Shown piece by piece: positions 1-6,685 of a DNA stretch of 6,699 nt; the stretch's first letter is position 1, and each line of letters begins with the position of its first letter. The notes beneath the pieces were generated by a model. That model did not search any database. It saw only the letters and a program-made list of their open reading frames with translations, and was not told where the DNA came from. The translations under genes were made by a program, and so were the position numbers. Location of the stretch: assembly GCA_021154065.1 (NCBI GenBank), contig JAJKJG010000306.1:1-6699 (forward strand), given 5' to 3'. Source of the DNA: Methylobacterium sp. (lineage in GTDB: Bacteria > Pseudomonadota > Alphaproteobacteria > Rhizobiales > Beijerinckiaceae).

Positions 1-667
1 TCTGGAGTTGCGAGGTGCCGATCACGACCGCAGTCGGCACGCGAAAGAGATAGAGCAGGGCCGGCACGATGATGAAGCCGCCGCCGATGCCCAGCAGCGC
101 GCCTGCGAATCCGACGAACGTCGCGACCGCCAGGATCGGGATGGCGCTGGCGTAAAGCCTCGAGCGGTGGAAGCGCATCCGGAGCGGCCAGCCGAGATAG
201 GCGGCGTGCTCGCCCGCCCGCCGGGCCGGCCGGGCCGTCCCGCGCCGCGCCGACCAGAACGCGCGGACGCTTTCCGCCAGCATGAGGCTGCCGATCACGG
301 TGAACAGCGTGACGTAGGAGACGACGATCACGAGGTCGAGCTGGCCGGCGCGCCGCATCGCCGAAAAAAACCAGACGCCCAACGCCGTCCCGATGAAGCC
401 GCCAAGGGTCAGCACGGTCCCGAGCTTGAGATCGAGCGCGTCGCGCCGCATCGCCGCGAGCGCGCCGGTCGTGCTCGACGCCGCGATCTCAGCCGCTTGG
501 GTCGCCGCCGCGACCGCGGGCGGGATGCCGACGAAGATGAGCAGCGGCGTCATGAGGAAGCCGCCCCCGATGCCGAACAGCCCTGAGATGAATCCGACCG
601 CTGCACCCATCCCGAGGATGAGAAGCACGCTCACGGGCATCTCGGCGATCGGCAGATAGATCTGCAC
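1..667 (-). CDS. TauE/SafE family membrane permease, 3' end outside window
   Basis: This is the N-terminal 222 residues of an inner-membrane permease of the TauE/SafE (DUF81) family. Members export sulfite, sulfoacetate or other organic anions, but the substrate here cannot be told. Seen: the reading begins VQIYLPIAEMPVSVLLILG and then shows the family's two internally repeated signatures, LFGIGGGFLMTP at about residues 30-41 and LLGIGGGFIIVP at about 191-202. Each lies in a hydrophobic stretch. A basic hydrophilic loop (about 132-172) separates the halves. The start is the GTG at 667-665: an in-frame TAA lies about 48 nt upstream, no ATG lies between, and from memory homologues begin MQIYLPIAEM. 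There is no strong Shine-Dalgarno sequence. The family is usually near 300 residues, so roughly 80 are missing past the window edge. The gene runs in the same direction as the PodJ-like gene, 106 nt beyond its end; that gap shows no convincing terminator. Confidence 0.9.
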   Translation of the reverse strand, partial: MQIYLPIAEMPVSVLLILGMGAAVGFISGLFGIGGGFLMTPLLIFVGIPPAVAAATQAAEIAASSTTGALAAMRRDALDLKLGTVLTLGGFIGTALGVWFFSAMRRAGQLDLVIVVSYVTLFTVIGSLMLAESVRAFWSARRGTARPARRAGEHAAYLGWPLRMRFHRSRLYASAIPILAVATFVGFAGALLGIGGGFIIVPALLYLFRVPTAVVIGTSQLQ

Positions 668-773
668 GGGCGGGTTCCGACAGGCGTCGCCCCAGGACGG
701 CGGTTCGAGCCCTTACGCGACCCAGAGGGGGACCAAATTACACGCCCTGTGCCTGAACGGAACCTGATCGAGG

Positions 774-2822
774 TCAGACCGATCCGCCGCTGGCCGCCTT
801 TTTCGCGGGCGCCTCGCTCCATCCGTGCGCCGGAAGGGGTACGTCGTTCGCGGCCGGGTCGAGCGACGTTGCGCGCCAACGCTCGGCGGCCGACTTCGCG
901 GCGGCGAGGTCAGGCTGCGCCATGCGCGCGCCGACCTCGTCGCGCTTCTTGGCCGCGTCCTCGTCGCCCTGCTTGGCCGCAACCGAGAACCAGGTGTAGG
1001 CCCCCGCGAGGTCTTGCCCCGTGCCGAGACCGCGCGCCTGAAGGACGGCGAGGTTGAACTGGCTGTCGCGAACGCCATGCTCGGCCCCGCGCCGGAACCA
1101 CTCGACGGCCGCCGCATAATCGGGCTTGCCGCCTGCGCCCTCGGCCAAGAGGACGGCGAGGTTGTGCATCGCCTTGGCGTTCCCCTTCTCGGCCGCGCGC
1201 TGGTACCACTGCTTGGCGAGCGCGAGATCGCGCGTCACTCCAAGACCCTTCTCATAGAAGTTGCCGATCCGATACTGGGCCGGCACGAGGCCGTGTGCGG
1301 CGGCTTTCTCAAAGAGCTTCGCGGCGAGCTTGAGGTCACGCGCCATACCGCGGCCTTCCGCGGCGCGCGTGGCCATCTCGTAAACGGCCGCAGACTCGCC
1401 GGCGAGCACGGCCGGGCGCAGGCCGGGCAGGCTGGCGACCATCGGGATCTCGCCGATCGAGGCCATATTGGCGATGCGCTCCAGCGAGGCGGGCGCCGCG
1501 CTGGCGTTCGATGCCGGGTTGTTCGCAGGCGCCGATCCCGGAAGGGACGCGAGCGTTGGCCCTGCCGACGCCAGCTCGCCTGCCTTGGCCGGATCGACCT
1601 GCGCCGCCTCCTTGGATGCCCCTTTGGCCTCAGGCTTGCCCGGCAGGACCGTGGGCGCTTTCGGATCAGCGACCGCTGCTTCGCGTTTCGACGTCGCCGT
1701 CAAGCTTCCGTCGCGCTCCCGTGCGATCGTGGGCGTCGTCTGAGGCTGGCCGGCGGCCGGCGGCGTGGGTGAAGCCGCCTCCTTGGGCGATGCCGTCGCC
1801 GCATCCGGGACGGATTGGGTCGTCTGCGGATCAAGGCTGGCCGGCGTCTCGCGTCCCTTCTCGGACGGCTTCGAAGCGTTCTGCGCCAGGGTATCGGTGC
1901 GCTGCGGCGCCGCCGGAGGAGCCGGCTTCGAGCCGCCACGGACGAAATCACTCACCTGAAGGGCGCCGATCGCCAGTACGACGGCGGCAAGCCCCAGCAG
2001 GATGGGCCGGCGGCGCTTGTCGATCAGGGTTTTGGCGCGCGCCACGAGACCCGCATTGGCCCCTCCGCCAGAGAGCATGTCGAGCTTCGGCAGGCGGCCT
2101 GCGCCGTTCGCCTGGCTGGCGGCAGCTTCCACGGCGGCGGCCTGCGCGGCGCGCCGCGCGGCGGCGATGAATGTCGCCTTGACGTCGGCGCTCGCGTCCG
2201 ATGCTCCGCCTCGCCCTGGCGGCTCGGCGCGGGGCCGTGCGGCGCCGGGTTCAAGAAGGATTTCATCTGCGCTCGGGGCAGGGATTGGGCGATCCGCTTC
2301 GGGCAGGTCCGGAACGGGCGCCGCGTCCGTCCGGCCGCTCGCCCCTGACTGGGTCGGCCGGCCCGGCTCCGCACCGGCTTTCCGCATGGACGCGGTCCTG
2401 GGTAGGGGCCCGCCGTGCGTTTCAAGATTCGCGAGCCGGGCCACGACCTGCTCGAGCGTCTGGTGAACCGCTTCGAGCGTGTCGTGCGTGCGCTTGTCGG
2501 ACACCCTGTGGTGGACCTTGAGGTCGGCGAGATCGCGCTCGATGGCATAGAAGTCTGGTCCCGCCGCAGCGGCCGGCGCGGCGCCCAACGTGCCGGCGAC
2601 CGCGGTCCGGGCGGCTTGCTCGACAGCCTGGAAGGTGTCGTCGCGCATGCTCTCGACCTGGGCCATGAGGTCGCCCATGGCCCGTTCCAGCGTCGCGAGC
2701 GTCGGATCGCCGCTGGGTGGCGTCCTTTCGATCCGTTCGGCAAGTGTCGCGACCTGCCGCTCGATGGCGTCGATGGCATCCGATCCCGTACCGGCGCCCT
2801 CGGCTTGTTCGAGCTTGCCCAC
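774..2822 (-). CDS. PodJ-like protein, C-terminal part: transmembrane helix and Sel1 repeats
   Basis: This is the downstream part (682 residues) of a PodJ-like polar localisation factor, in the same frame as the preceding part and separated from it only by TAG and CTC. Seen, in order: continuing coiled coil (about 1-135); a Pro/Ala-rich stretch; an Ala/Arg helix FIAAARRAAQAAAVEA at about 218-233; a basic cluster KRRR (269-272) followed by one hydrophobic helix (about 273-294); a low-complexity Ala/Pro/Lys/Thr linker (295-445); four Sel1-type repeats (about 477-620) with motifs such as AQYRIGNFYEKGLGV; and a short tail. The KRRR places the N-terminal side in the cytoplasm and the Sel1 repeats in the periplasm, the PodJ arrangement. 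No peptidoglycan-binding domain follows the repeats. If translated separately it would start at GTG 2822-2820, which lacks a good ribosome binding site, so reinitiation or readthrough would be needed. It ends in TGA. The role in polar organisation is inferred from architecture. Confidence 0.8.
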   Translation of the reverse strand: MGKLEQAEGAGTGSDAIDAIERQVATLAERIERTPPSGDPTLATLERAMGDLMAQVESMRDDTFQAVEQAARTAVAGTLGAAPAAAAGPDFYAIERDLADLKVHHRVSDKRTHDTLEAVHQTLEQVVARLANLETHGGPLPRTASMRKAGAEPGRPTQSGASGRTDAAPVPDLPEADRPIPAPSADEILLEPGAARPRAEPPGRGGASDASADVKATFIAAARRAAQAAAVEAAASQANGAGRLPKLDMLSGGGANAGLVARAKTLIDKRRRPILLGLAAVVLAIGALQVSDFVRGGSKPAPPAAPQRTDTLAQNASKPSEKGRETPASLDPQTTQSVPDAATASPKEAASPTPPAAGQPQTTPTIARERDGSLTATSKREAAVADPKAPTVLPGKPEAKGASKEAAQVDPAKAGELASAGPTLASLPGSAPANNPASNASAAPASLERIANMASIGEIPMVASLPGLRPAVLAGESAAVYEMATRAAEGRGMARDLKLAAKLFEKAAAHGLVPAQYRIGNFYEKGLGVTRDLALAKQWYQRAAEKGNAKAMHNLAVLLAEGAGGKPDYAAAVEWFRRGAEHGVRDSQFNLAVLQARGLGTGQDLAGAYTWFSVAAKQGDEDAAKKRDEVGARMAQPDLAAAKSAAERWRATSLDPAANDVPLPAHGWSEAPAKKAASGGSV

Positions 2823-2825
2823 GAG

Positions 2826-2828
2826 CTA
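2826..2828 (-). other. In-frame amber (TAG) codon splitting the PodJ-like gene
   Basis: The minus strand reads CTG CGC TAG CTC GTG GGC AAG CTC GAA, so the coiled coil continues in one frame on both sides (DLLR, stop, LVGKLEQAE). Counting from the ATG at 4373 the TAG is codon 516 of 1199. No frameshift is needed to join the halves, and both sides keep the same kind of sequence. The two other complete stops in the window are TGA. Possible explanations are a recent nonsense mutation (pseudogene), a sequencing error, translational readthrough, or a real split with restart at the GTG one codon later. The sequence alone cannot decide between them. Confidence 0.9.
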
Positions 2829-4373
2829 GCGCAGCAGATCCACGATGGGCTTGAGATCATCGCCGCGCGGCGATCGGCGCAGGCTCTCGTCGAGGCGGTC
2901 GAGCCGTTGCAGGAGCGCATCGCCCCCAATGGGATGGGTGTCCCCAGGCAGCGCCCGATCCACGCGGTTCGACAGGCGCTCGATATCTTGCGTGAGACGG
3001 TCGAAGCGTTGCGCGTAATCCGCGCTCCTGGCTTCAGGACGCGCTCCTCTCAAGGCGGAGCGAATCTCCTCGATGCTTGACTTCAGCGAAGAGAACTCGA
3101 TGACATCCACCTGCCGCGTGGCGATCTCGGCCACTTGGGCGCTCAACTCCGTCATCAGGCGGGAGAGATCCTGAATGCGCCGCGGCTCGGCCATGTCGGC
3201 GACCACGCGCCGCATCTCGATGATCTCGCGCGACAGAGCCTCCACCACGGTCGGGCTCACACCCGTTCCGGCAACGGCGTCGATCTTGTGCGTGAGATGC
3301 TCGATATCGCCCGTCAGCCGGTCGGGAAGGCCGGACGCGACCGCCTCGGACAGCCGGCGCACTTCGGTCTGCAGTCCCTCCAGCGAAGCTTTGACCGCGA
3401 CGATGTCGCTTGCATCGCGGGCGGAGGCGACGCGTTGGGCGAACTCCAAAAGGGAGCGTTCGATCGCGCCGACCTCCTCGCGCGTCGCCAACCCGGCGAT
3501 CGACGCCTGCAGCCGTTCCATCTCATCCTGGATGGCTCTGACCGCCAAAACGTCCAAATTGAGTGCGGCCGGGCGACCCGTTTCAAGCCGGCTCGCCAGC
3601 TTGGCGATGTCCTCGTTCAGCGAACGCAGAGCGTCCTCGTTCGAACGGGCCGTGGTGGTCCAGGCGGGCGGCGATGCAGCATCGGCGCCGCCGGTGACGG
3701 CCGCAAAGGATCGCAAGGCCTCCGGGGCGGCTGCGCCGGTCTCAAGTTCGTTTTGCCGCGAACGGATCGCGGCCACCGCATTCTTGACTTCGTCGCGCGC
3801 ATCGAGGCCCCGCCGGCCGATCGGCCGGACCGACAACGCGGAGAGGCGCTCGTTGAGTTGCGCAATCTTTTCCTCGAAGCCGCGAAGGACGGCCTCGATC
3901 CGCTCGCTTTGCGCCGGCGAAGACGCCTCTGCGGCTTTCGAGAGGCGCTCCTCGATCCGTTCGACAGTCTTCAGGGCGGCCGCGGTCCGCTCCTGGCCTT
4001 CGGAAACCGCACGGGAGGTCTCGTTCAGGCGATCCTCGGCGCGCTCGATCCAGCACGCGACGGAGTCGAGGGCCGTCGCGGTCTTGAAGGCGCTCTCGCG
4101 GGCGCGGCGCTCGCCTTCCATGGCGAACGAGAGGAGCGACTCGAGGTCGCGCGCCCCGCGGCCGGACGGCTTCCCGCGGGATGCTTCGGTGAGCCGTGCG
4201 ACGGCGGCTTCAAGGTCGTCCATGCCGCTCAGACCCGCGGCCTTGGCGCGGTGGGCGGGCGGGCTCTCGATCGGGCCGGAAGCCGCCAACTCGCCCGGCG
4301 CCGCAACCCACTCTTCGGGCGTCAGGCCCGAGCGGCGCGCCATATCCGGGGCGGTCTTCGCTTCGGCGTTCAT
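2826..4373 (-). CDS. PodJ-like protein, N-terminal coiled-coil part, ended by in-frame TAG
   Basis: This is the first 515 residues of a PodJ-like localisation factor. In Caulobacter, PodJ is a polar scaffold that organises pole-specific proteins; here the role is inferred from architecture. Seen: a start region containing ARRSGLTPEEW (about 12-22), which resembles the short motif I recall near the N-terminus of Hyphomicrobiales PodJ-like proteins. Almost unbroken heptad-like, Glu/Arg/Leu-rich helix follows from about 50 to the end (for example ERIEERLSKAAE, IEHLTHKIDAV, FDRLTQDIERLSNRVDRAL). There is no signal peptide or membrane helix, so this piece alone would be cytoplasmic. The start at ATG 4373-4371 is preferred because AGGA (4381-4378) lies 4 nt upstream. 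ATG 4406 and GTG 4505 are possible longer starts without a better ribosome binding site. If translation ends at the TAG, the product loses its membrane anchor and Sel1 repeats. The long gene opposite the acyl-CoA dehydrogenase makes this a divergent pair. Confidence 0.75.
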   Translation of the reverse strand: MNAEAKTAPDMARRSGLTPEEWVAAPGELAASGPIESPPAHRAKAAGLSGMDDLEAAVARLTEASRGKPSGRGARDLESLLSFAMEGERRARESAFKTATALDSVACWIERAEDRLNETSRAVSEGQERTAAALKTVERIEERLSKAAEASSPAQSERIEAVLRGFEEKIAQLNERLSALSVRPIGRRGLDARDEVKNAVAAIRSRQNELETGAAAPEALRSFAAVTGGADAASPPAWTTTARSNEDALRSLNEDIAKLASRLETGRPAALNLDVLAVRAIQDEMERLQASIAGLATREEVGAIERSLLEFAQRVASARDASDIVAVKASLEGLQTEVRRLSEAVASGLPDRLTGDIEHLTHKIDAVAGTGVSPTVVEALSREIIEMRRVVADMAEPRRIQDLSRLMTELSAQVAEIATRQVDVIEFSSLKSSIEEIRSALRGARPEARSADYAQRFDRLTQDIERLSNRVDRALPGDTHPIGGDALLQRLDRLDESLRRSPRGDDLKPIVDLLR

Positions 4374-4377
4374 CCCG

Positions 4378-4381
4378 TCCT
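4378..4381 (-). promoter_or_regulatory. Ribosome binding site favouring the ATG at 4373
   Basis: AGGA lies 4 nt upstream of ATG 4373-4371 on the minus strand. Neither the in-frame ATG at 4406 nor the GTG at 4505 has a comparable purine-rich stretch, so this short site decides the start chosen for the PodJ-like gene. The spacing is slightly short, so confidence is moderate. Confidence 0.5.
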
Positions 4382-4538
4382 GTTTCAAGGTAGCGTTCTT
4401 TTGCATGGCCGCGCTCGCGGAAGAGTGATTCGGGACTGACGATCCAAACGGACCGGATCGCGGCGGCAGAGCGAGGTTTGAAGAACCGATAAGGCCATCA
4501 CACACTCACGCCGTCACTCGAAGTTTTTCCCGGTCGCA

Positions 4539-4554
4539 GTAAACAGGGGGTTAA
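4539..4554 (-). promoter_or_regulatory. Putative CtrA-type binding site upstream of the PodJ-like gene
   Basis: The minus strand reads TTAACCCCCTGTTTAC. This fits the alphaproteobacterial CtrA consensus TTAA-N7-TTAAC with exact 7-nt spacing and one mismatch (TTTAC for TTAAC). It lies about 166 bp upstream of the preferred start of the PodJ-like gene. TTAA is scarce in DNA this rich in G and C, which adds some weight. In Caulobacter, polarity genes are under cell-cycle control. Binding here is inferred from one near match and is not proven. Confidence 0.35.
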
Positions 4555-4576
4555 GGCGCGCTTGGAGAACCTTAAC
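4550..4576. repeat. Inverted repeat GTTAAGG/CCTTAAC in the divergent promoter region
   Basis: Two perfect 7-nt arms, GTTAAGG (4550-4556) and CCTTAAC (4570-4576), enclose 13 nt. The left arm shares its TTAA with the CtrA-like site. No T-tract follows on either strand and the loop is long, so it reads better as a pair of half-sites for a dimeric regulator than as a terminator. Function is unknown. Confidence 0.45.
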
Positions 4577-4663
4577 TTTCGCGCAAGATGCCTCTGGTGA
4601 GCGGCGATGCCGCAACAGAAAGTTCACGCTCGACAGCGAGTTTTCCGATCACCCTTCCCTCTG

Positions 4664-4699
4664 GGCCAAATATAGTTTATATGTGAACTATCTTTGGCC
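4664..4699. promoter_or_regulatory. 36-bp dyad, probable operator of the acyl-CoA dehydrogenase gene
   Basis: The left arm GGCCAAATATAGTT (4664-4677) and right arm AACTATCTTTGGCC (4686-4699) are inverted copies with one mismatch in 14, around 8 nt. Folding the whole 36 bp at its centre gives 15 of 18 matching positions. It ends 59 bp before the start codon at 4759. It is AT-rich in a GC-rich background and contains -10-like strings (TATAGT, TTATAT). This is the size and position expected for an operator that overlaps a promoter and binds a dimeric or tetrameric regulator, for instance of the TetR class often found near fatty-acid genes. The regulator is not in the window. An RNA hairpin in the 5' leader is the alternative, if transcription starts upstream. 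Confidence 0.6.
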
Positions 4700-4748
4700 A
4701 TCCTGTTCGTCGGAGGGCTTAGGCTCGGTCAGGTGCAACCGATTTCAA

Positions 4749-4755
4749 GAGAGGG
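4749..4755 (+). promoter_or_regulatory. Ribosome binding site of the acyl-CoA dehydrogenase gene
   Basis: The purine-rich GAGAGGG lies 3 nt before ATG 4759. It is an imperfect but reasonable Shine-Dalgarno sequence. It supports this start, as does the N-terminus MPIYKAPVEDVLF, which I recall as usual for this subfamily. Confidence 0.55.
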
Positions 4756-4758
4756 CGC

Positions 4759-6552
4759 ATGCCAATCTACAAGGCGCCGGTCGAGGACGTGCTGTTCTTG
4801 CTGAACGACGTCTTTCAAATCGAACGGCGCAACAATCTGCCGGGCTTCGCGGACGCGACGCCGGACCTTATTGAGGCGATCCTCGGCGAGGGCGCGAAGC
4901 TGTGCGAAGAGGTTCTGGCCCCGCTTAACCGCACGGGCGACCTAGAAGGCTGCAAGCGCCACGACGATGGCCGTGTCACCACGCCGACAGGTTTCAAGGA
5001 CGCTCACGACGCTTACGGCGCGGGCGGCTGGACCGGCCTCGCGGTACCGCCGGAGTACGGCGGCCAGGGACTGCCCTACACGCTCCAGGTGATCATGAAC
5101 GAGTTCGCGTCGAGCGCGAACATGGCTTTCGCCATGTATCCGGGCCTGACGATGGGCGCGATGGCGGCGCTTCTCGTCCACGGCTCGGAGGAGCAGAAGG
5201 CGCTCTATCTGCCCAAGATGGTCGAGGGCAAATGGTCCGGCACCATGAACCTGACCGAGCCCCATTGCGGCACCGACCTCGGCCTGATCAAGACCAAGGC
5301 CGTCCCGAACGGCGACGGCTCTTATGCCATCACCGGCACTAAGATTTTCATCTCGGCCGGCGAGCACGATTTGGCCGAGAACATCGTCCACCTCGTCCTG
5401 GCTCGGATCGAGGGCGCGCCGGAGGGCGTGAAAGGCATCTCGCTCTTCGTCGTGCCGAAGCTGCGGGTCAACGCCGACGGCTCGCCGGGCGAGCCCAACG
5501 GCGTCTCTTGCGGCTCGATCGAGCACAAGATGGGCATCCACGGCAACGCCACCTGCGTGATGAATTACGACGGCGCGACAGGCTGGCTGATCGGCGAGGC
5601 CAACCGCGGCCTCAACGCCATGTTCGTGATGATGAACGAGGCCCGCCTCGGCGTCGCGATTCAGGGCTTGTCGCAATCCGAGGTCGCGTACCAGAACGCG
5701 GTCCAGTATGCGAAGGACCGCCTCCAGGGCCGCGCGCTCACCGGCCCTAAAGCCCCGGACAAGCCCGCCGATCCGATCATCGTCCACCCGGACGTGCGGC
5801 GGCACCTTACGGCGATCCGCGCCTTCAACGAGGCGGCGCGGGCGCTGGTCCTGTGGACCGCGCTGCAAAGCGACGTAGCGCACCGATCCGAGGACGAGGC
5901 GGAGCGCCAGACGGCCGACGACCACCTCGGGCTGATGACGCCGGTGCTGAAAGGCGTGCTCACCGACCTCGGCTTCGACAACACCGTCCGGGCGCAGCAG
6001 ATATACGGCGGCCACGGCTATATCGAGGAATGGGGCATGTCGCAGTTCGTGCGCGACGCCCGCATCGCCATGATCTACGAAGGCGCCAACGGCATTCAGG
6101 CCATGGACCTCGTCGGGCGCAAGCTCCCGCGCCACGGCGGCCGCGCCCTGATGACGTTCTTCAACGAGGTCGCCGCCTTCTGCCAGGAGAACGGGGCGGA
6201 CGAGGCCATGAAGCCCTACGTGGCTCCGCTTCAAGGGGCGCTCGGCCACCTGCAACAAGCCAGTATGTGGTTTATGCAGAACGCGATGGCGAAGCCCGAC
6301 AACGCGGGCGCGGGCGCTTACGACTATATGCACCTCTTCGGGCTTGTGGCGATGGGCTATATGTGGGCCCGGATCGCCAAGGCCGCGCAGGCGAAGAAAG
6401 CGCAAGGCAATGGGGTGGCGGAGAAAATGGACGCCAAGCTCGTGACCGGTCGCTTCTTCATGGAGCGCATGCTGCCCGAGACCGGCGCGCGCCTCGCCTG
6501 CATCGCCTCCGGCGCGGATGCCGTGATGGCGCTGCCGGCGGAGGCTTTCTGA
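4759..6552 (+). CDS. Long-type acyl-CoA dehydrogenase (FadE/DmdC-like), complete
   Basis: A cytoplasmic FAD enzyme predicted to oxidise an acyl-CoA to the trans-2-enoyl-CoA, passing electrons to electron-transfer flavoprotein. At 597 residues it belongs to the long subfamily with an extra N-terminal segment and an acetyl-CoA-dehydrogenase-like C-terminal domain, rather than the usual 380-residue type. Seen: N-terminal extension (about 1-35); helical domain (to about 155); the middle beta domain with MNLTEPHCGTDLG (163-175), ITGTKIFISAGEHD (191-204) and SIEHKMGIHG (253-262); the C-terminal helical domain with QQIYGGHGYIEEW (413-425) and IYEGANGIQAMDLVGRKL (439-456), whose Glu441 is the likely catalytic base; and the extra C-terminal domain (about 470-590). 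No residue appears missing and no frameshift is seen. Relatives include beta-oxidation enzymes and DmdC, which acts on 3-methylthiopropionyl-CoA. No dmd or other fad gene is present to indicate the substrate. The gene stands alone, behind a dyad operator and before a palindrome cluster. Confidence 0.93.
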   Translation: MPIYKAPVEDVLFLLNDVFQIERRNNLPGFADATPDLIEAILGEGAKLCEEVLAPLNRTGDLEGCKRHDDGRVTTPTGFKDAHDAYGAGGWTGLAVPPEYGGQGLPYTLQVIMNEFASSANMAFAMYPGLTMGAMAALLVHGSEEQKALYLPKMVEGKWSGTMNLTEPHCGTDLGLIKTKAVPNGDGSYAITGTKIFISAGEHDLAENIVHLVLARIEGAPEGVKGISLFVVPKLRVNADGSPGEPNGVSCGSIEHKMGIHGNATCVMNYDGATGWLIGEANRGLNAMFVMMNEARLGVAIQGLSQSEVAYQNAVQYAKDRLQGRALTGPKAPDKPADPIIVHPDVRRHLTAIRAFNEAARALVLWTALQSDVAHRSEDEAERQTADDHLGLMTPVLKGVLTDLGFDNTVRAQQIYGGHGYIEEWGMSQFVRDARIAMIYEGANGIQAMDLVGRKLPRHGGRALMTFFNEVAAFCQENGADEAMKPYVAPLQGALGHLQQASMWFMQNAMAKPDNAGAGAYDYMHLFGLVAMGYMWARIAKAAQAKKAQGNGVAEKMDAKLVTGRFFMERMLPETGARLACIASGADAVMALPAEAF

Positions 6553-6558
6553 AAACGC

Positions 6559-6602
6559 CTCTCTCCGCGGTGCTAGGAGAGGGTCTTGCGCGAGAGCGCA
6601 AG
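6559..6602. repeat. Two adjacent hairpins just after the acyl-CoA dehydrogenase stop
   Basis: The first hairpin pairs CTCTCTCC (6559-6566) with GGAGAGGG (6576-6583), eight pairs including one G-T, around 9 nt. The second pairs CTTGCGC (6585-6591) with GCGCAAG (6596-6602), perfect around GAGA. They begin 7 nt after the TGA and could slow transcription or protect the mRNA 3' end. There is no T-tract, so they are not a classical intrinsic terminator. Confidence 0.6.
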
Positions 6603-6607
6603 GCGAG

Positions 6608-6626
6608 CCCCGGATCAAGTCCGGGG
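6608..6626. repeat. Alphaproteobacterial intergenic palindrome
   Basis: CCCCGGATCAAGTCCGGGG is a perfect 7-nt inverted repeat around TCAAG. This string and close variants are familiar as a dispersed intergenic repeat in many alphaproteobacteria; its reverse strand often yields spurious peptides containing TPDLIRG, as it does here. It supports the assignment of the organism and marks non-coding sequence. Copy number in this genome cannot be seen. Confidence 0.65.
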
Positions 6627-6642
6627 TAAACTCCGCGGGGGC

Positions 6643-6685
6643 GAGGGGGCTTACCCGGAAGAGGCTCTTTCGCAGACGCCCCCTC
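6643..6685. repeat. Long inverted repeat GAGGGGGC/GCCCCCTC at the window's end
   Basis: Perfect 8-nt arms (6643-6650 and 6678-6685) enclose 27 nt, which themselves contain a small hairpin (AAGA-GGC-TCTT). A second overlapping pair, TTACCCG (6651-6657) and CGGGTAA (6693-6699), is also perfect and reaches the last base, so the structure may continue beyond the window. It probably belongs to the same composite repeat cluster as the preceding palindromes. No coding sequence is evident here. Confidence 0.5.

Noticed and set aside
8..586. 192-codon plus-strand open frame at the window's start
   Set aside because: Shadow of the TauE/SafE gene; composition is charged low complexity, while the minus strand gives clear membrane segments and family motifs.
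760..776. Small inverted repeat (AACCTGATCGAGGT) at the end of the PodJ-like gene as a terminator
   Set aside because: The stem is only 4-5 pairs, partly overlaps the coding end, and no T-tract follows on the minus strand.
3135..4439. Long plus-strand open frames opposite the PodJ-like coiled coil
   Set aside because: Arg/Gly-rich translations without domains, produced by the codon bias of the real minus-strand gene.
4629..4644. CTCG-ACAG-CGAG followed by TTTT as an intrinsic terminator in the divergent region
   Set aside because: A four-pair stem and four Ts are too weak, and it lies upstream of a gene start with no gene ending nearby on that strand.
4683..4874. Small plus-strand frame starting inside the 36-bp dyad, a possible leader peptide
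   Set aside because: No ribosome binding site, it runs into the acyl-CoA dehydrogenase gene in another frame, and its start is part of the dyad.
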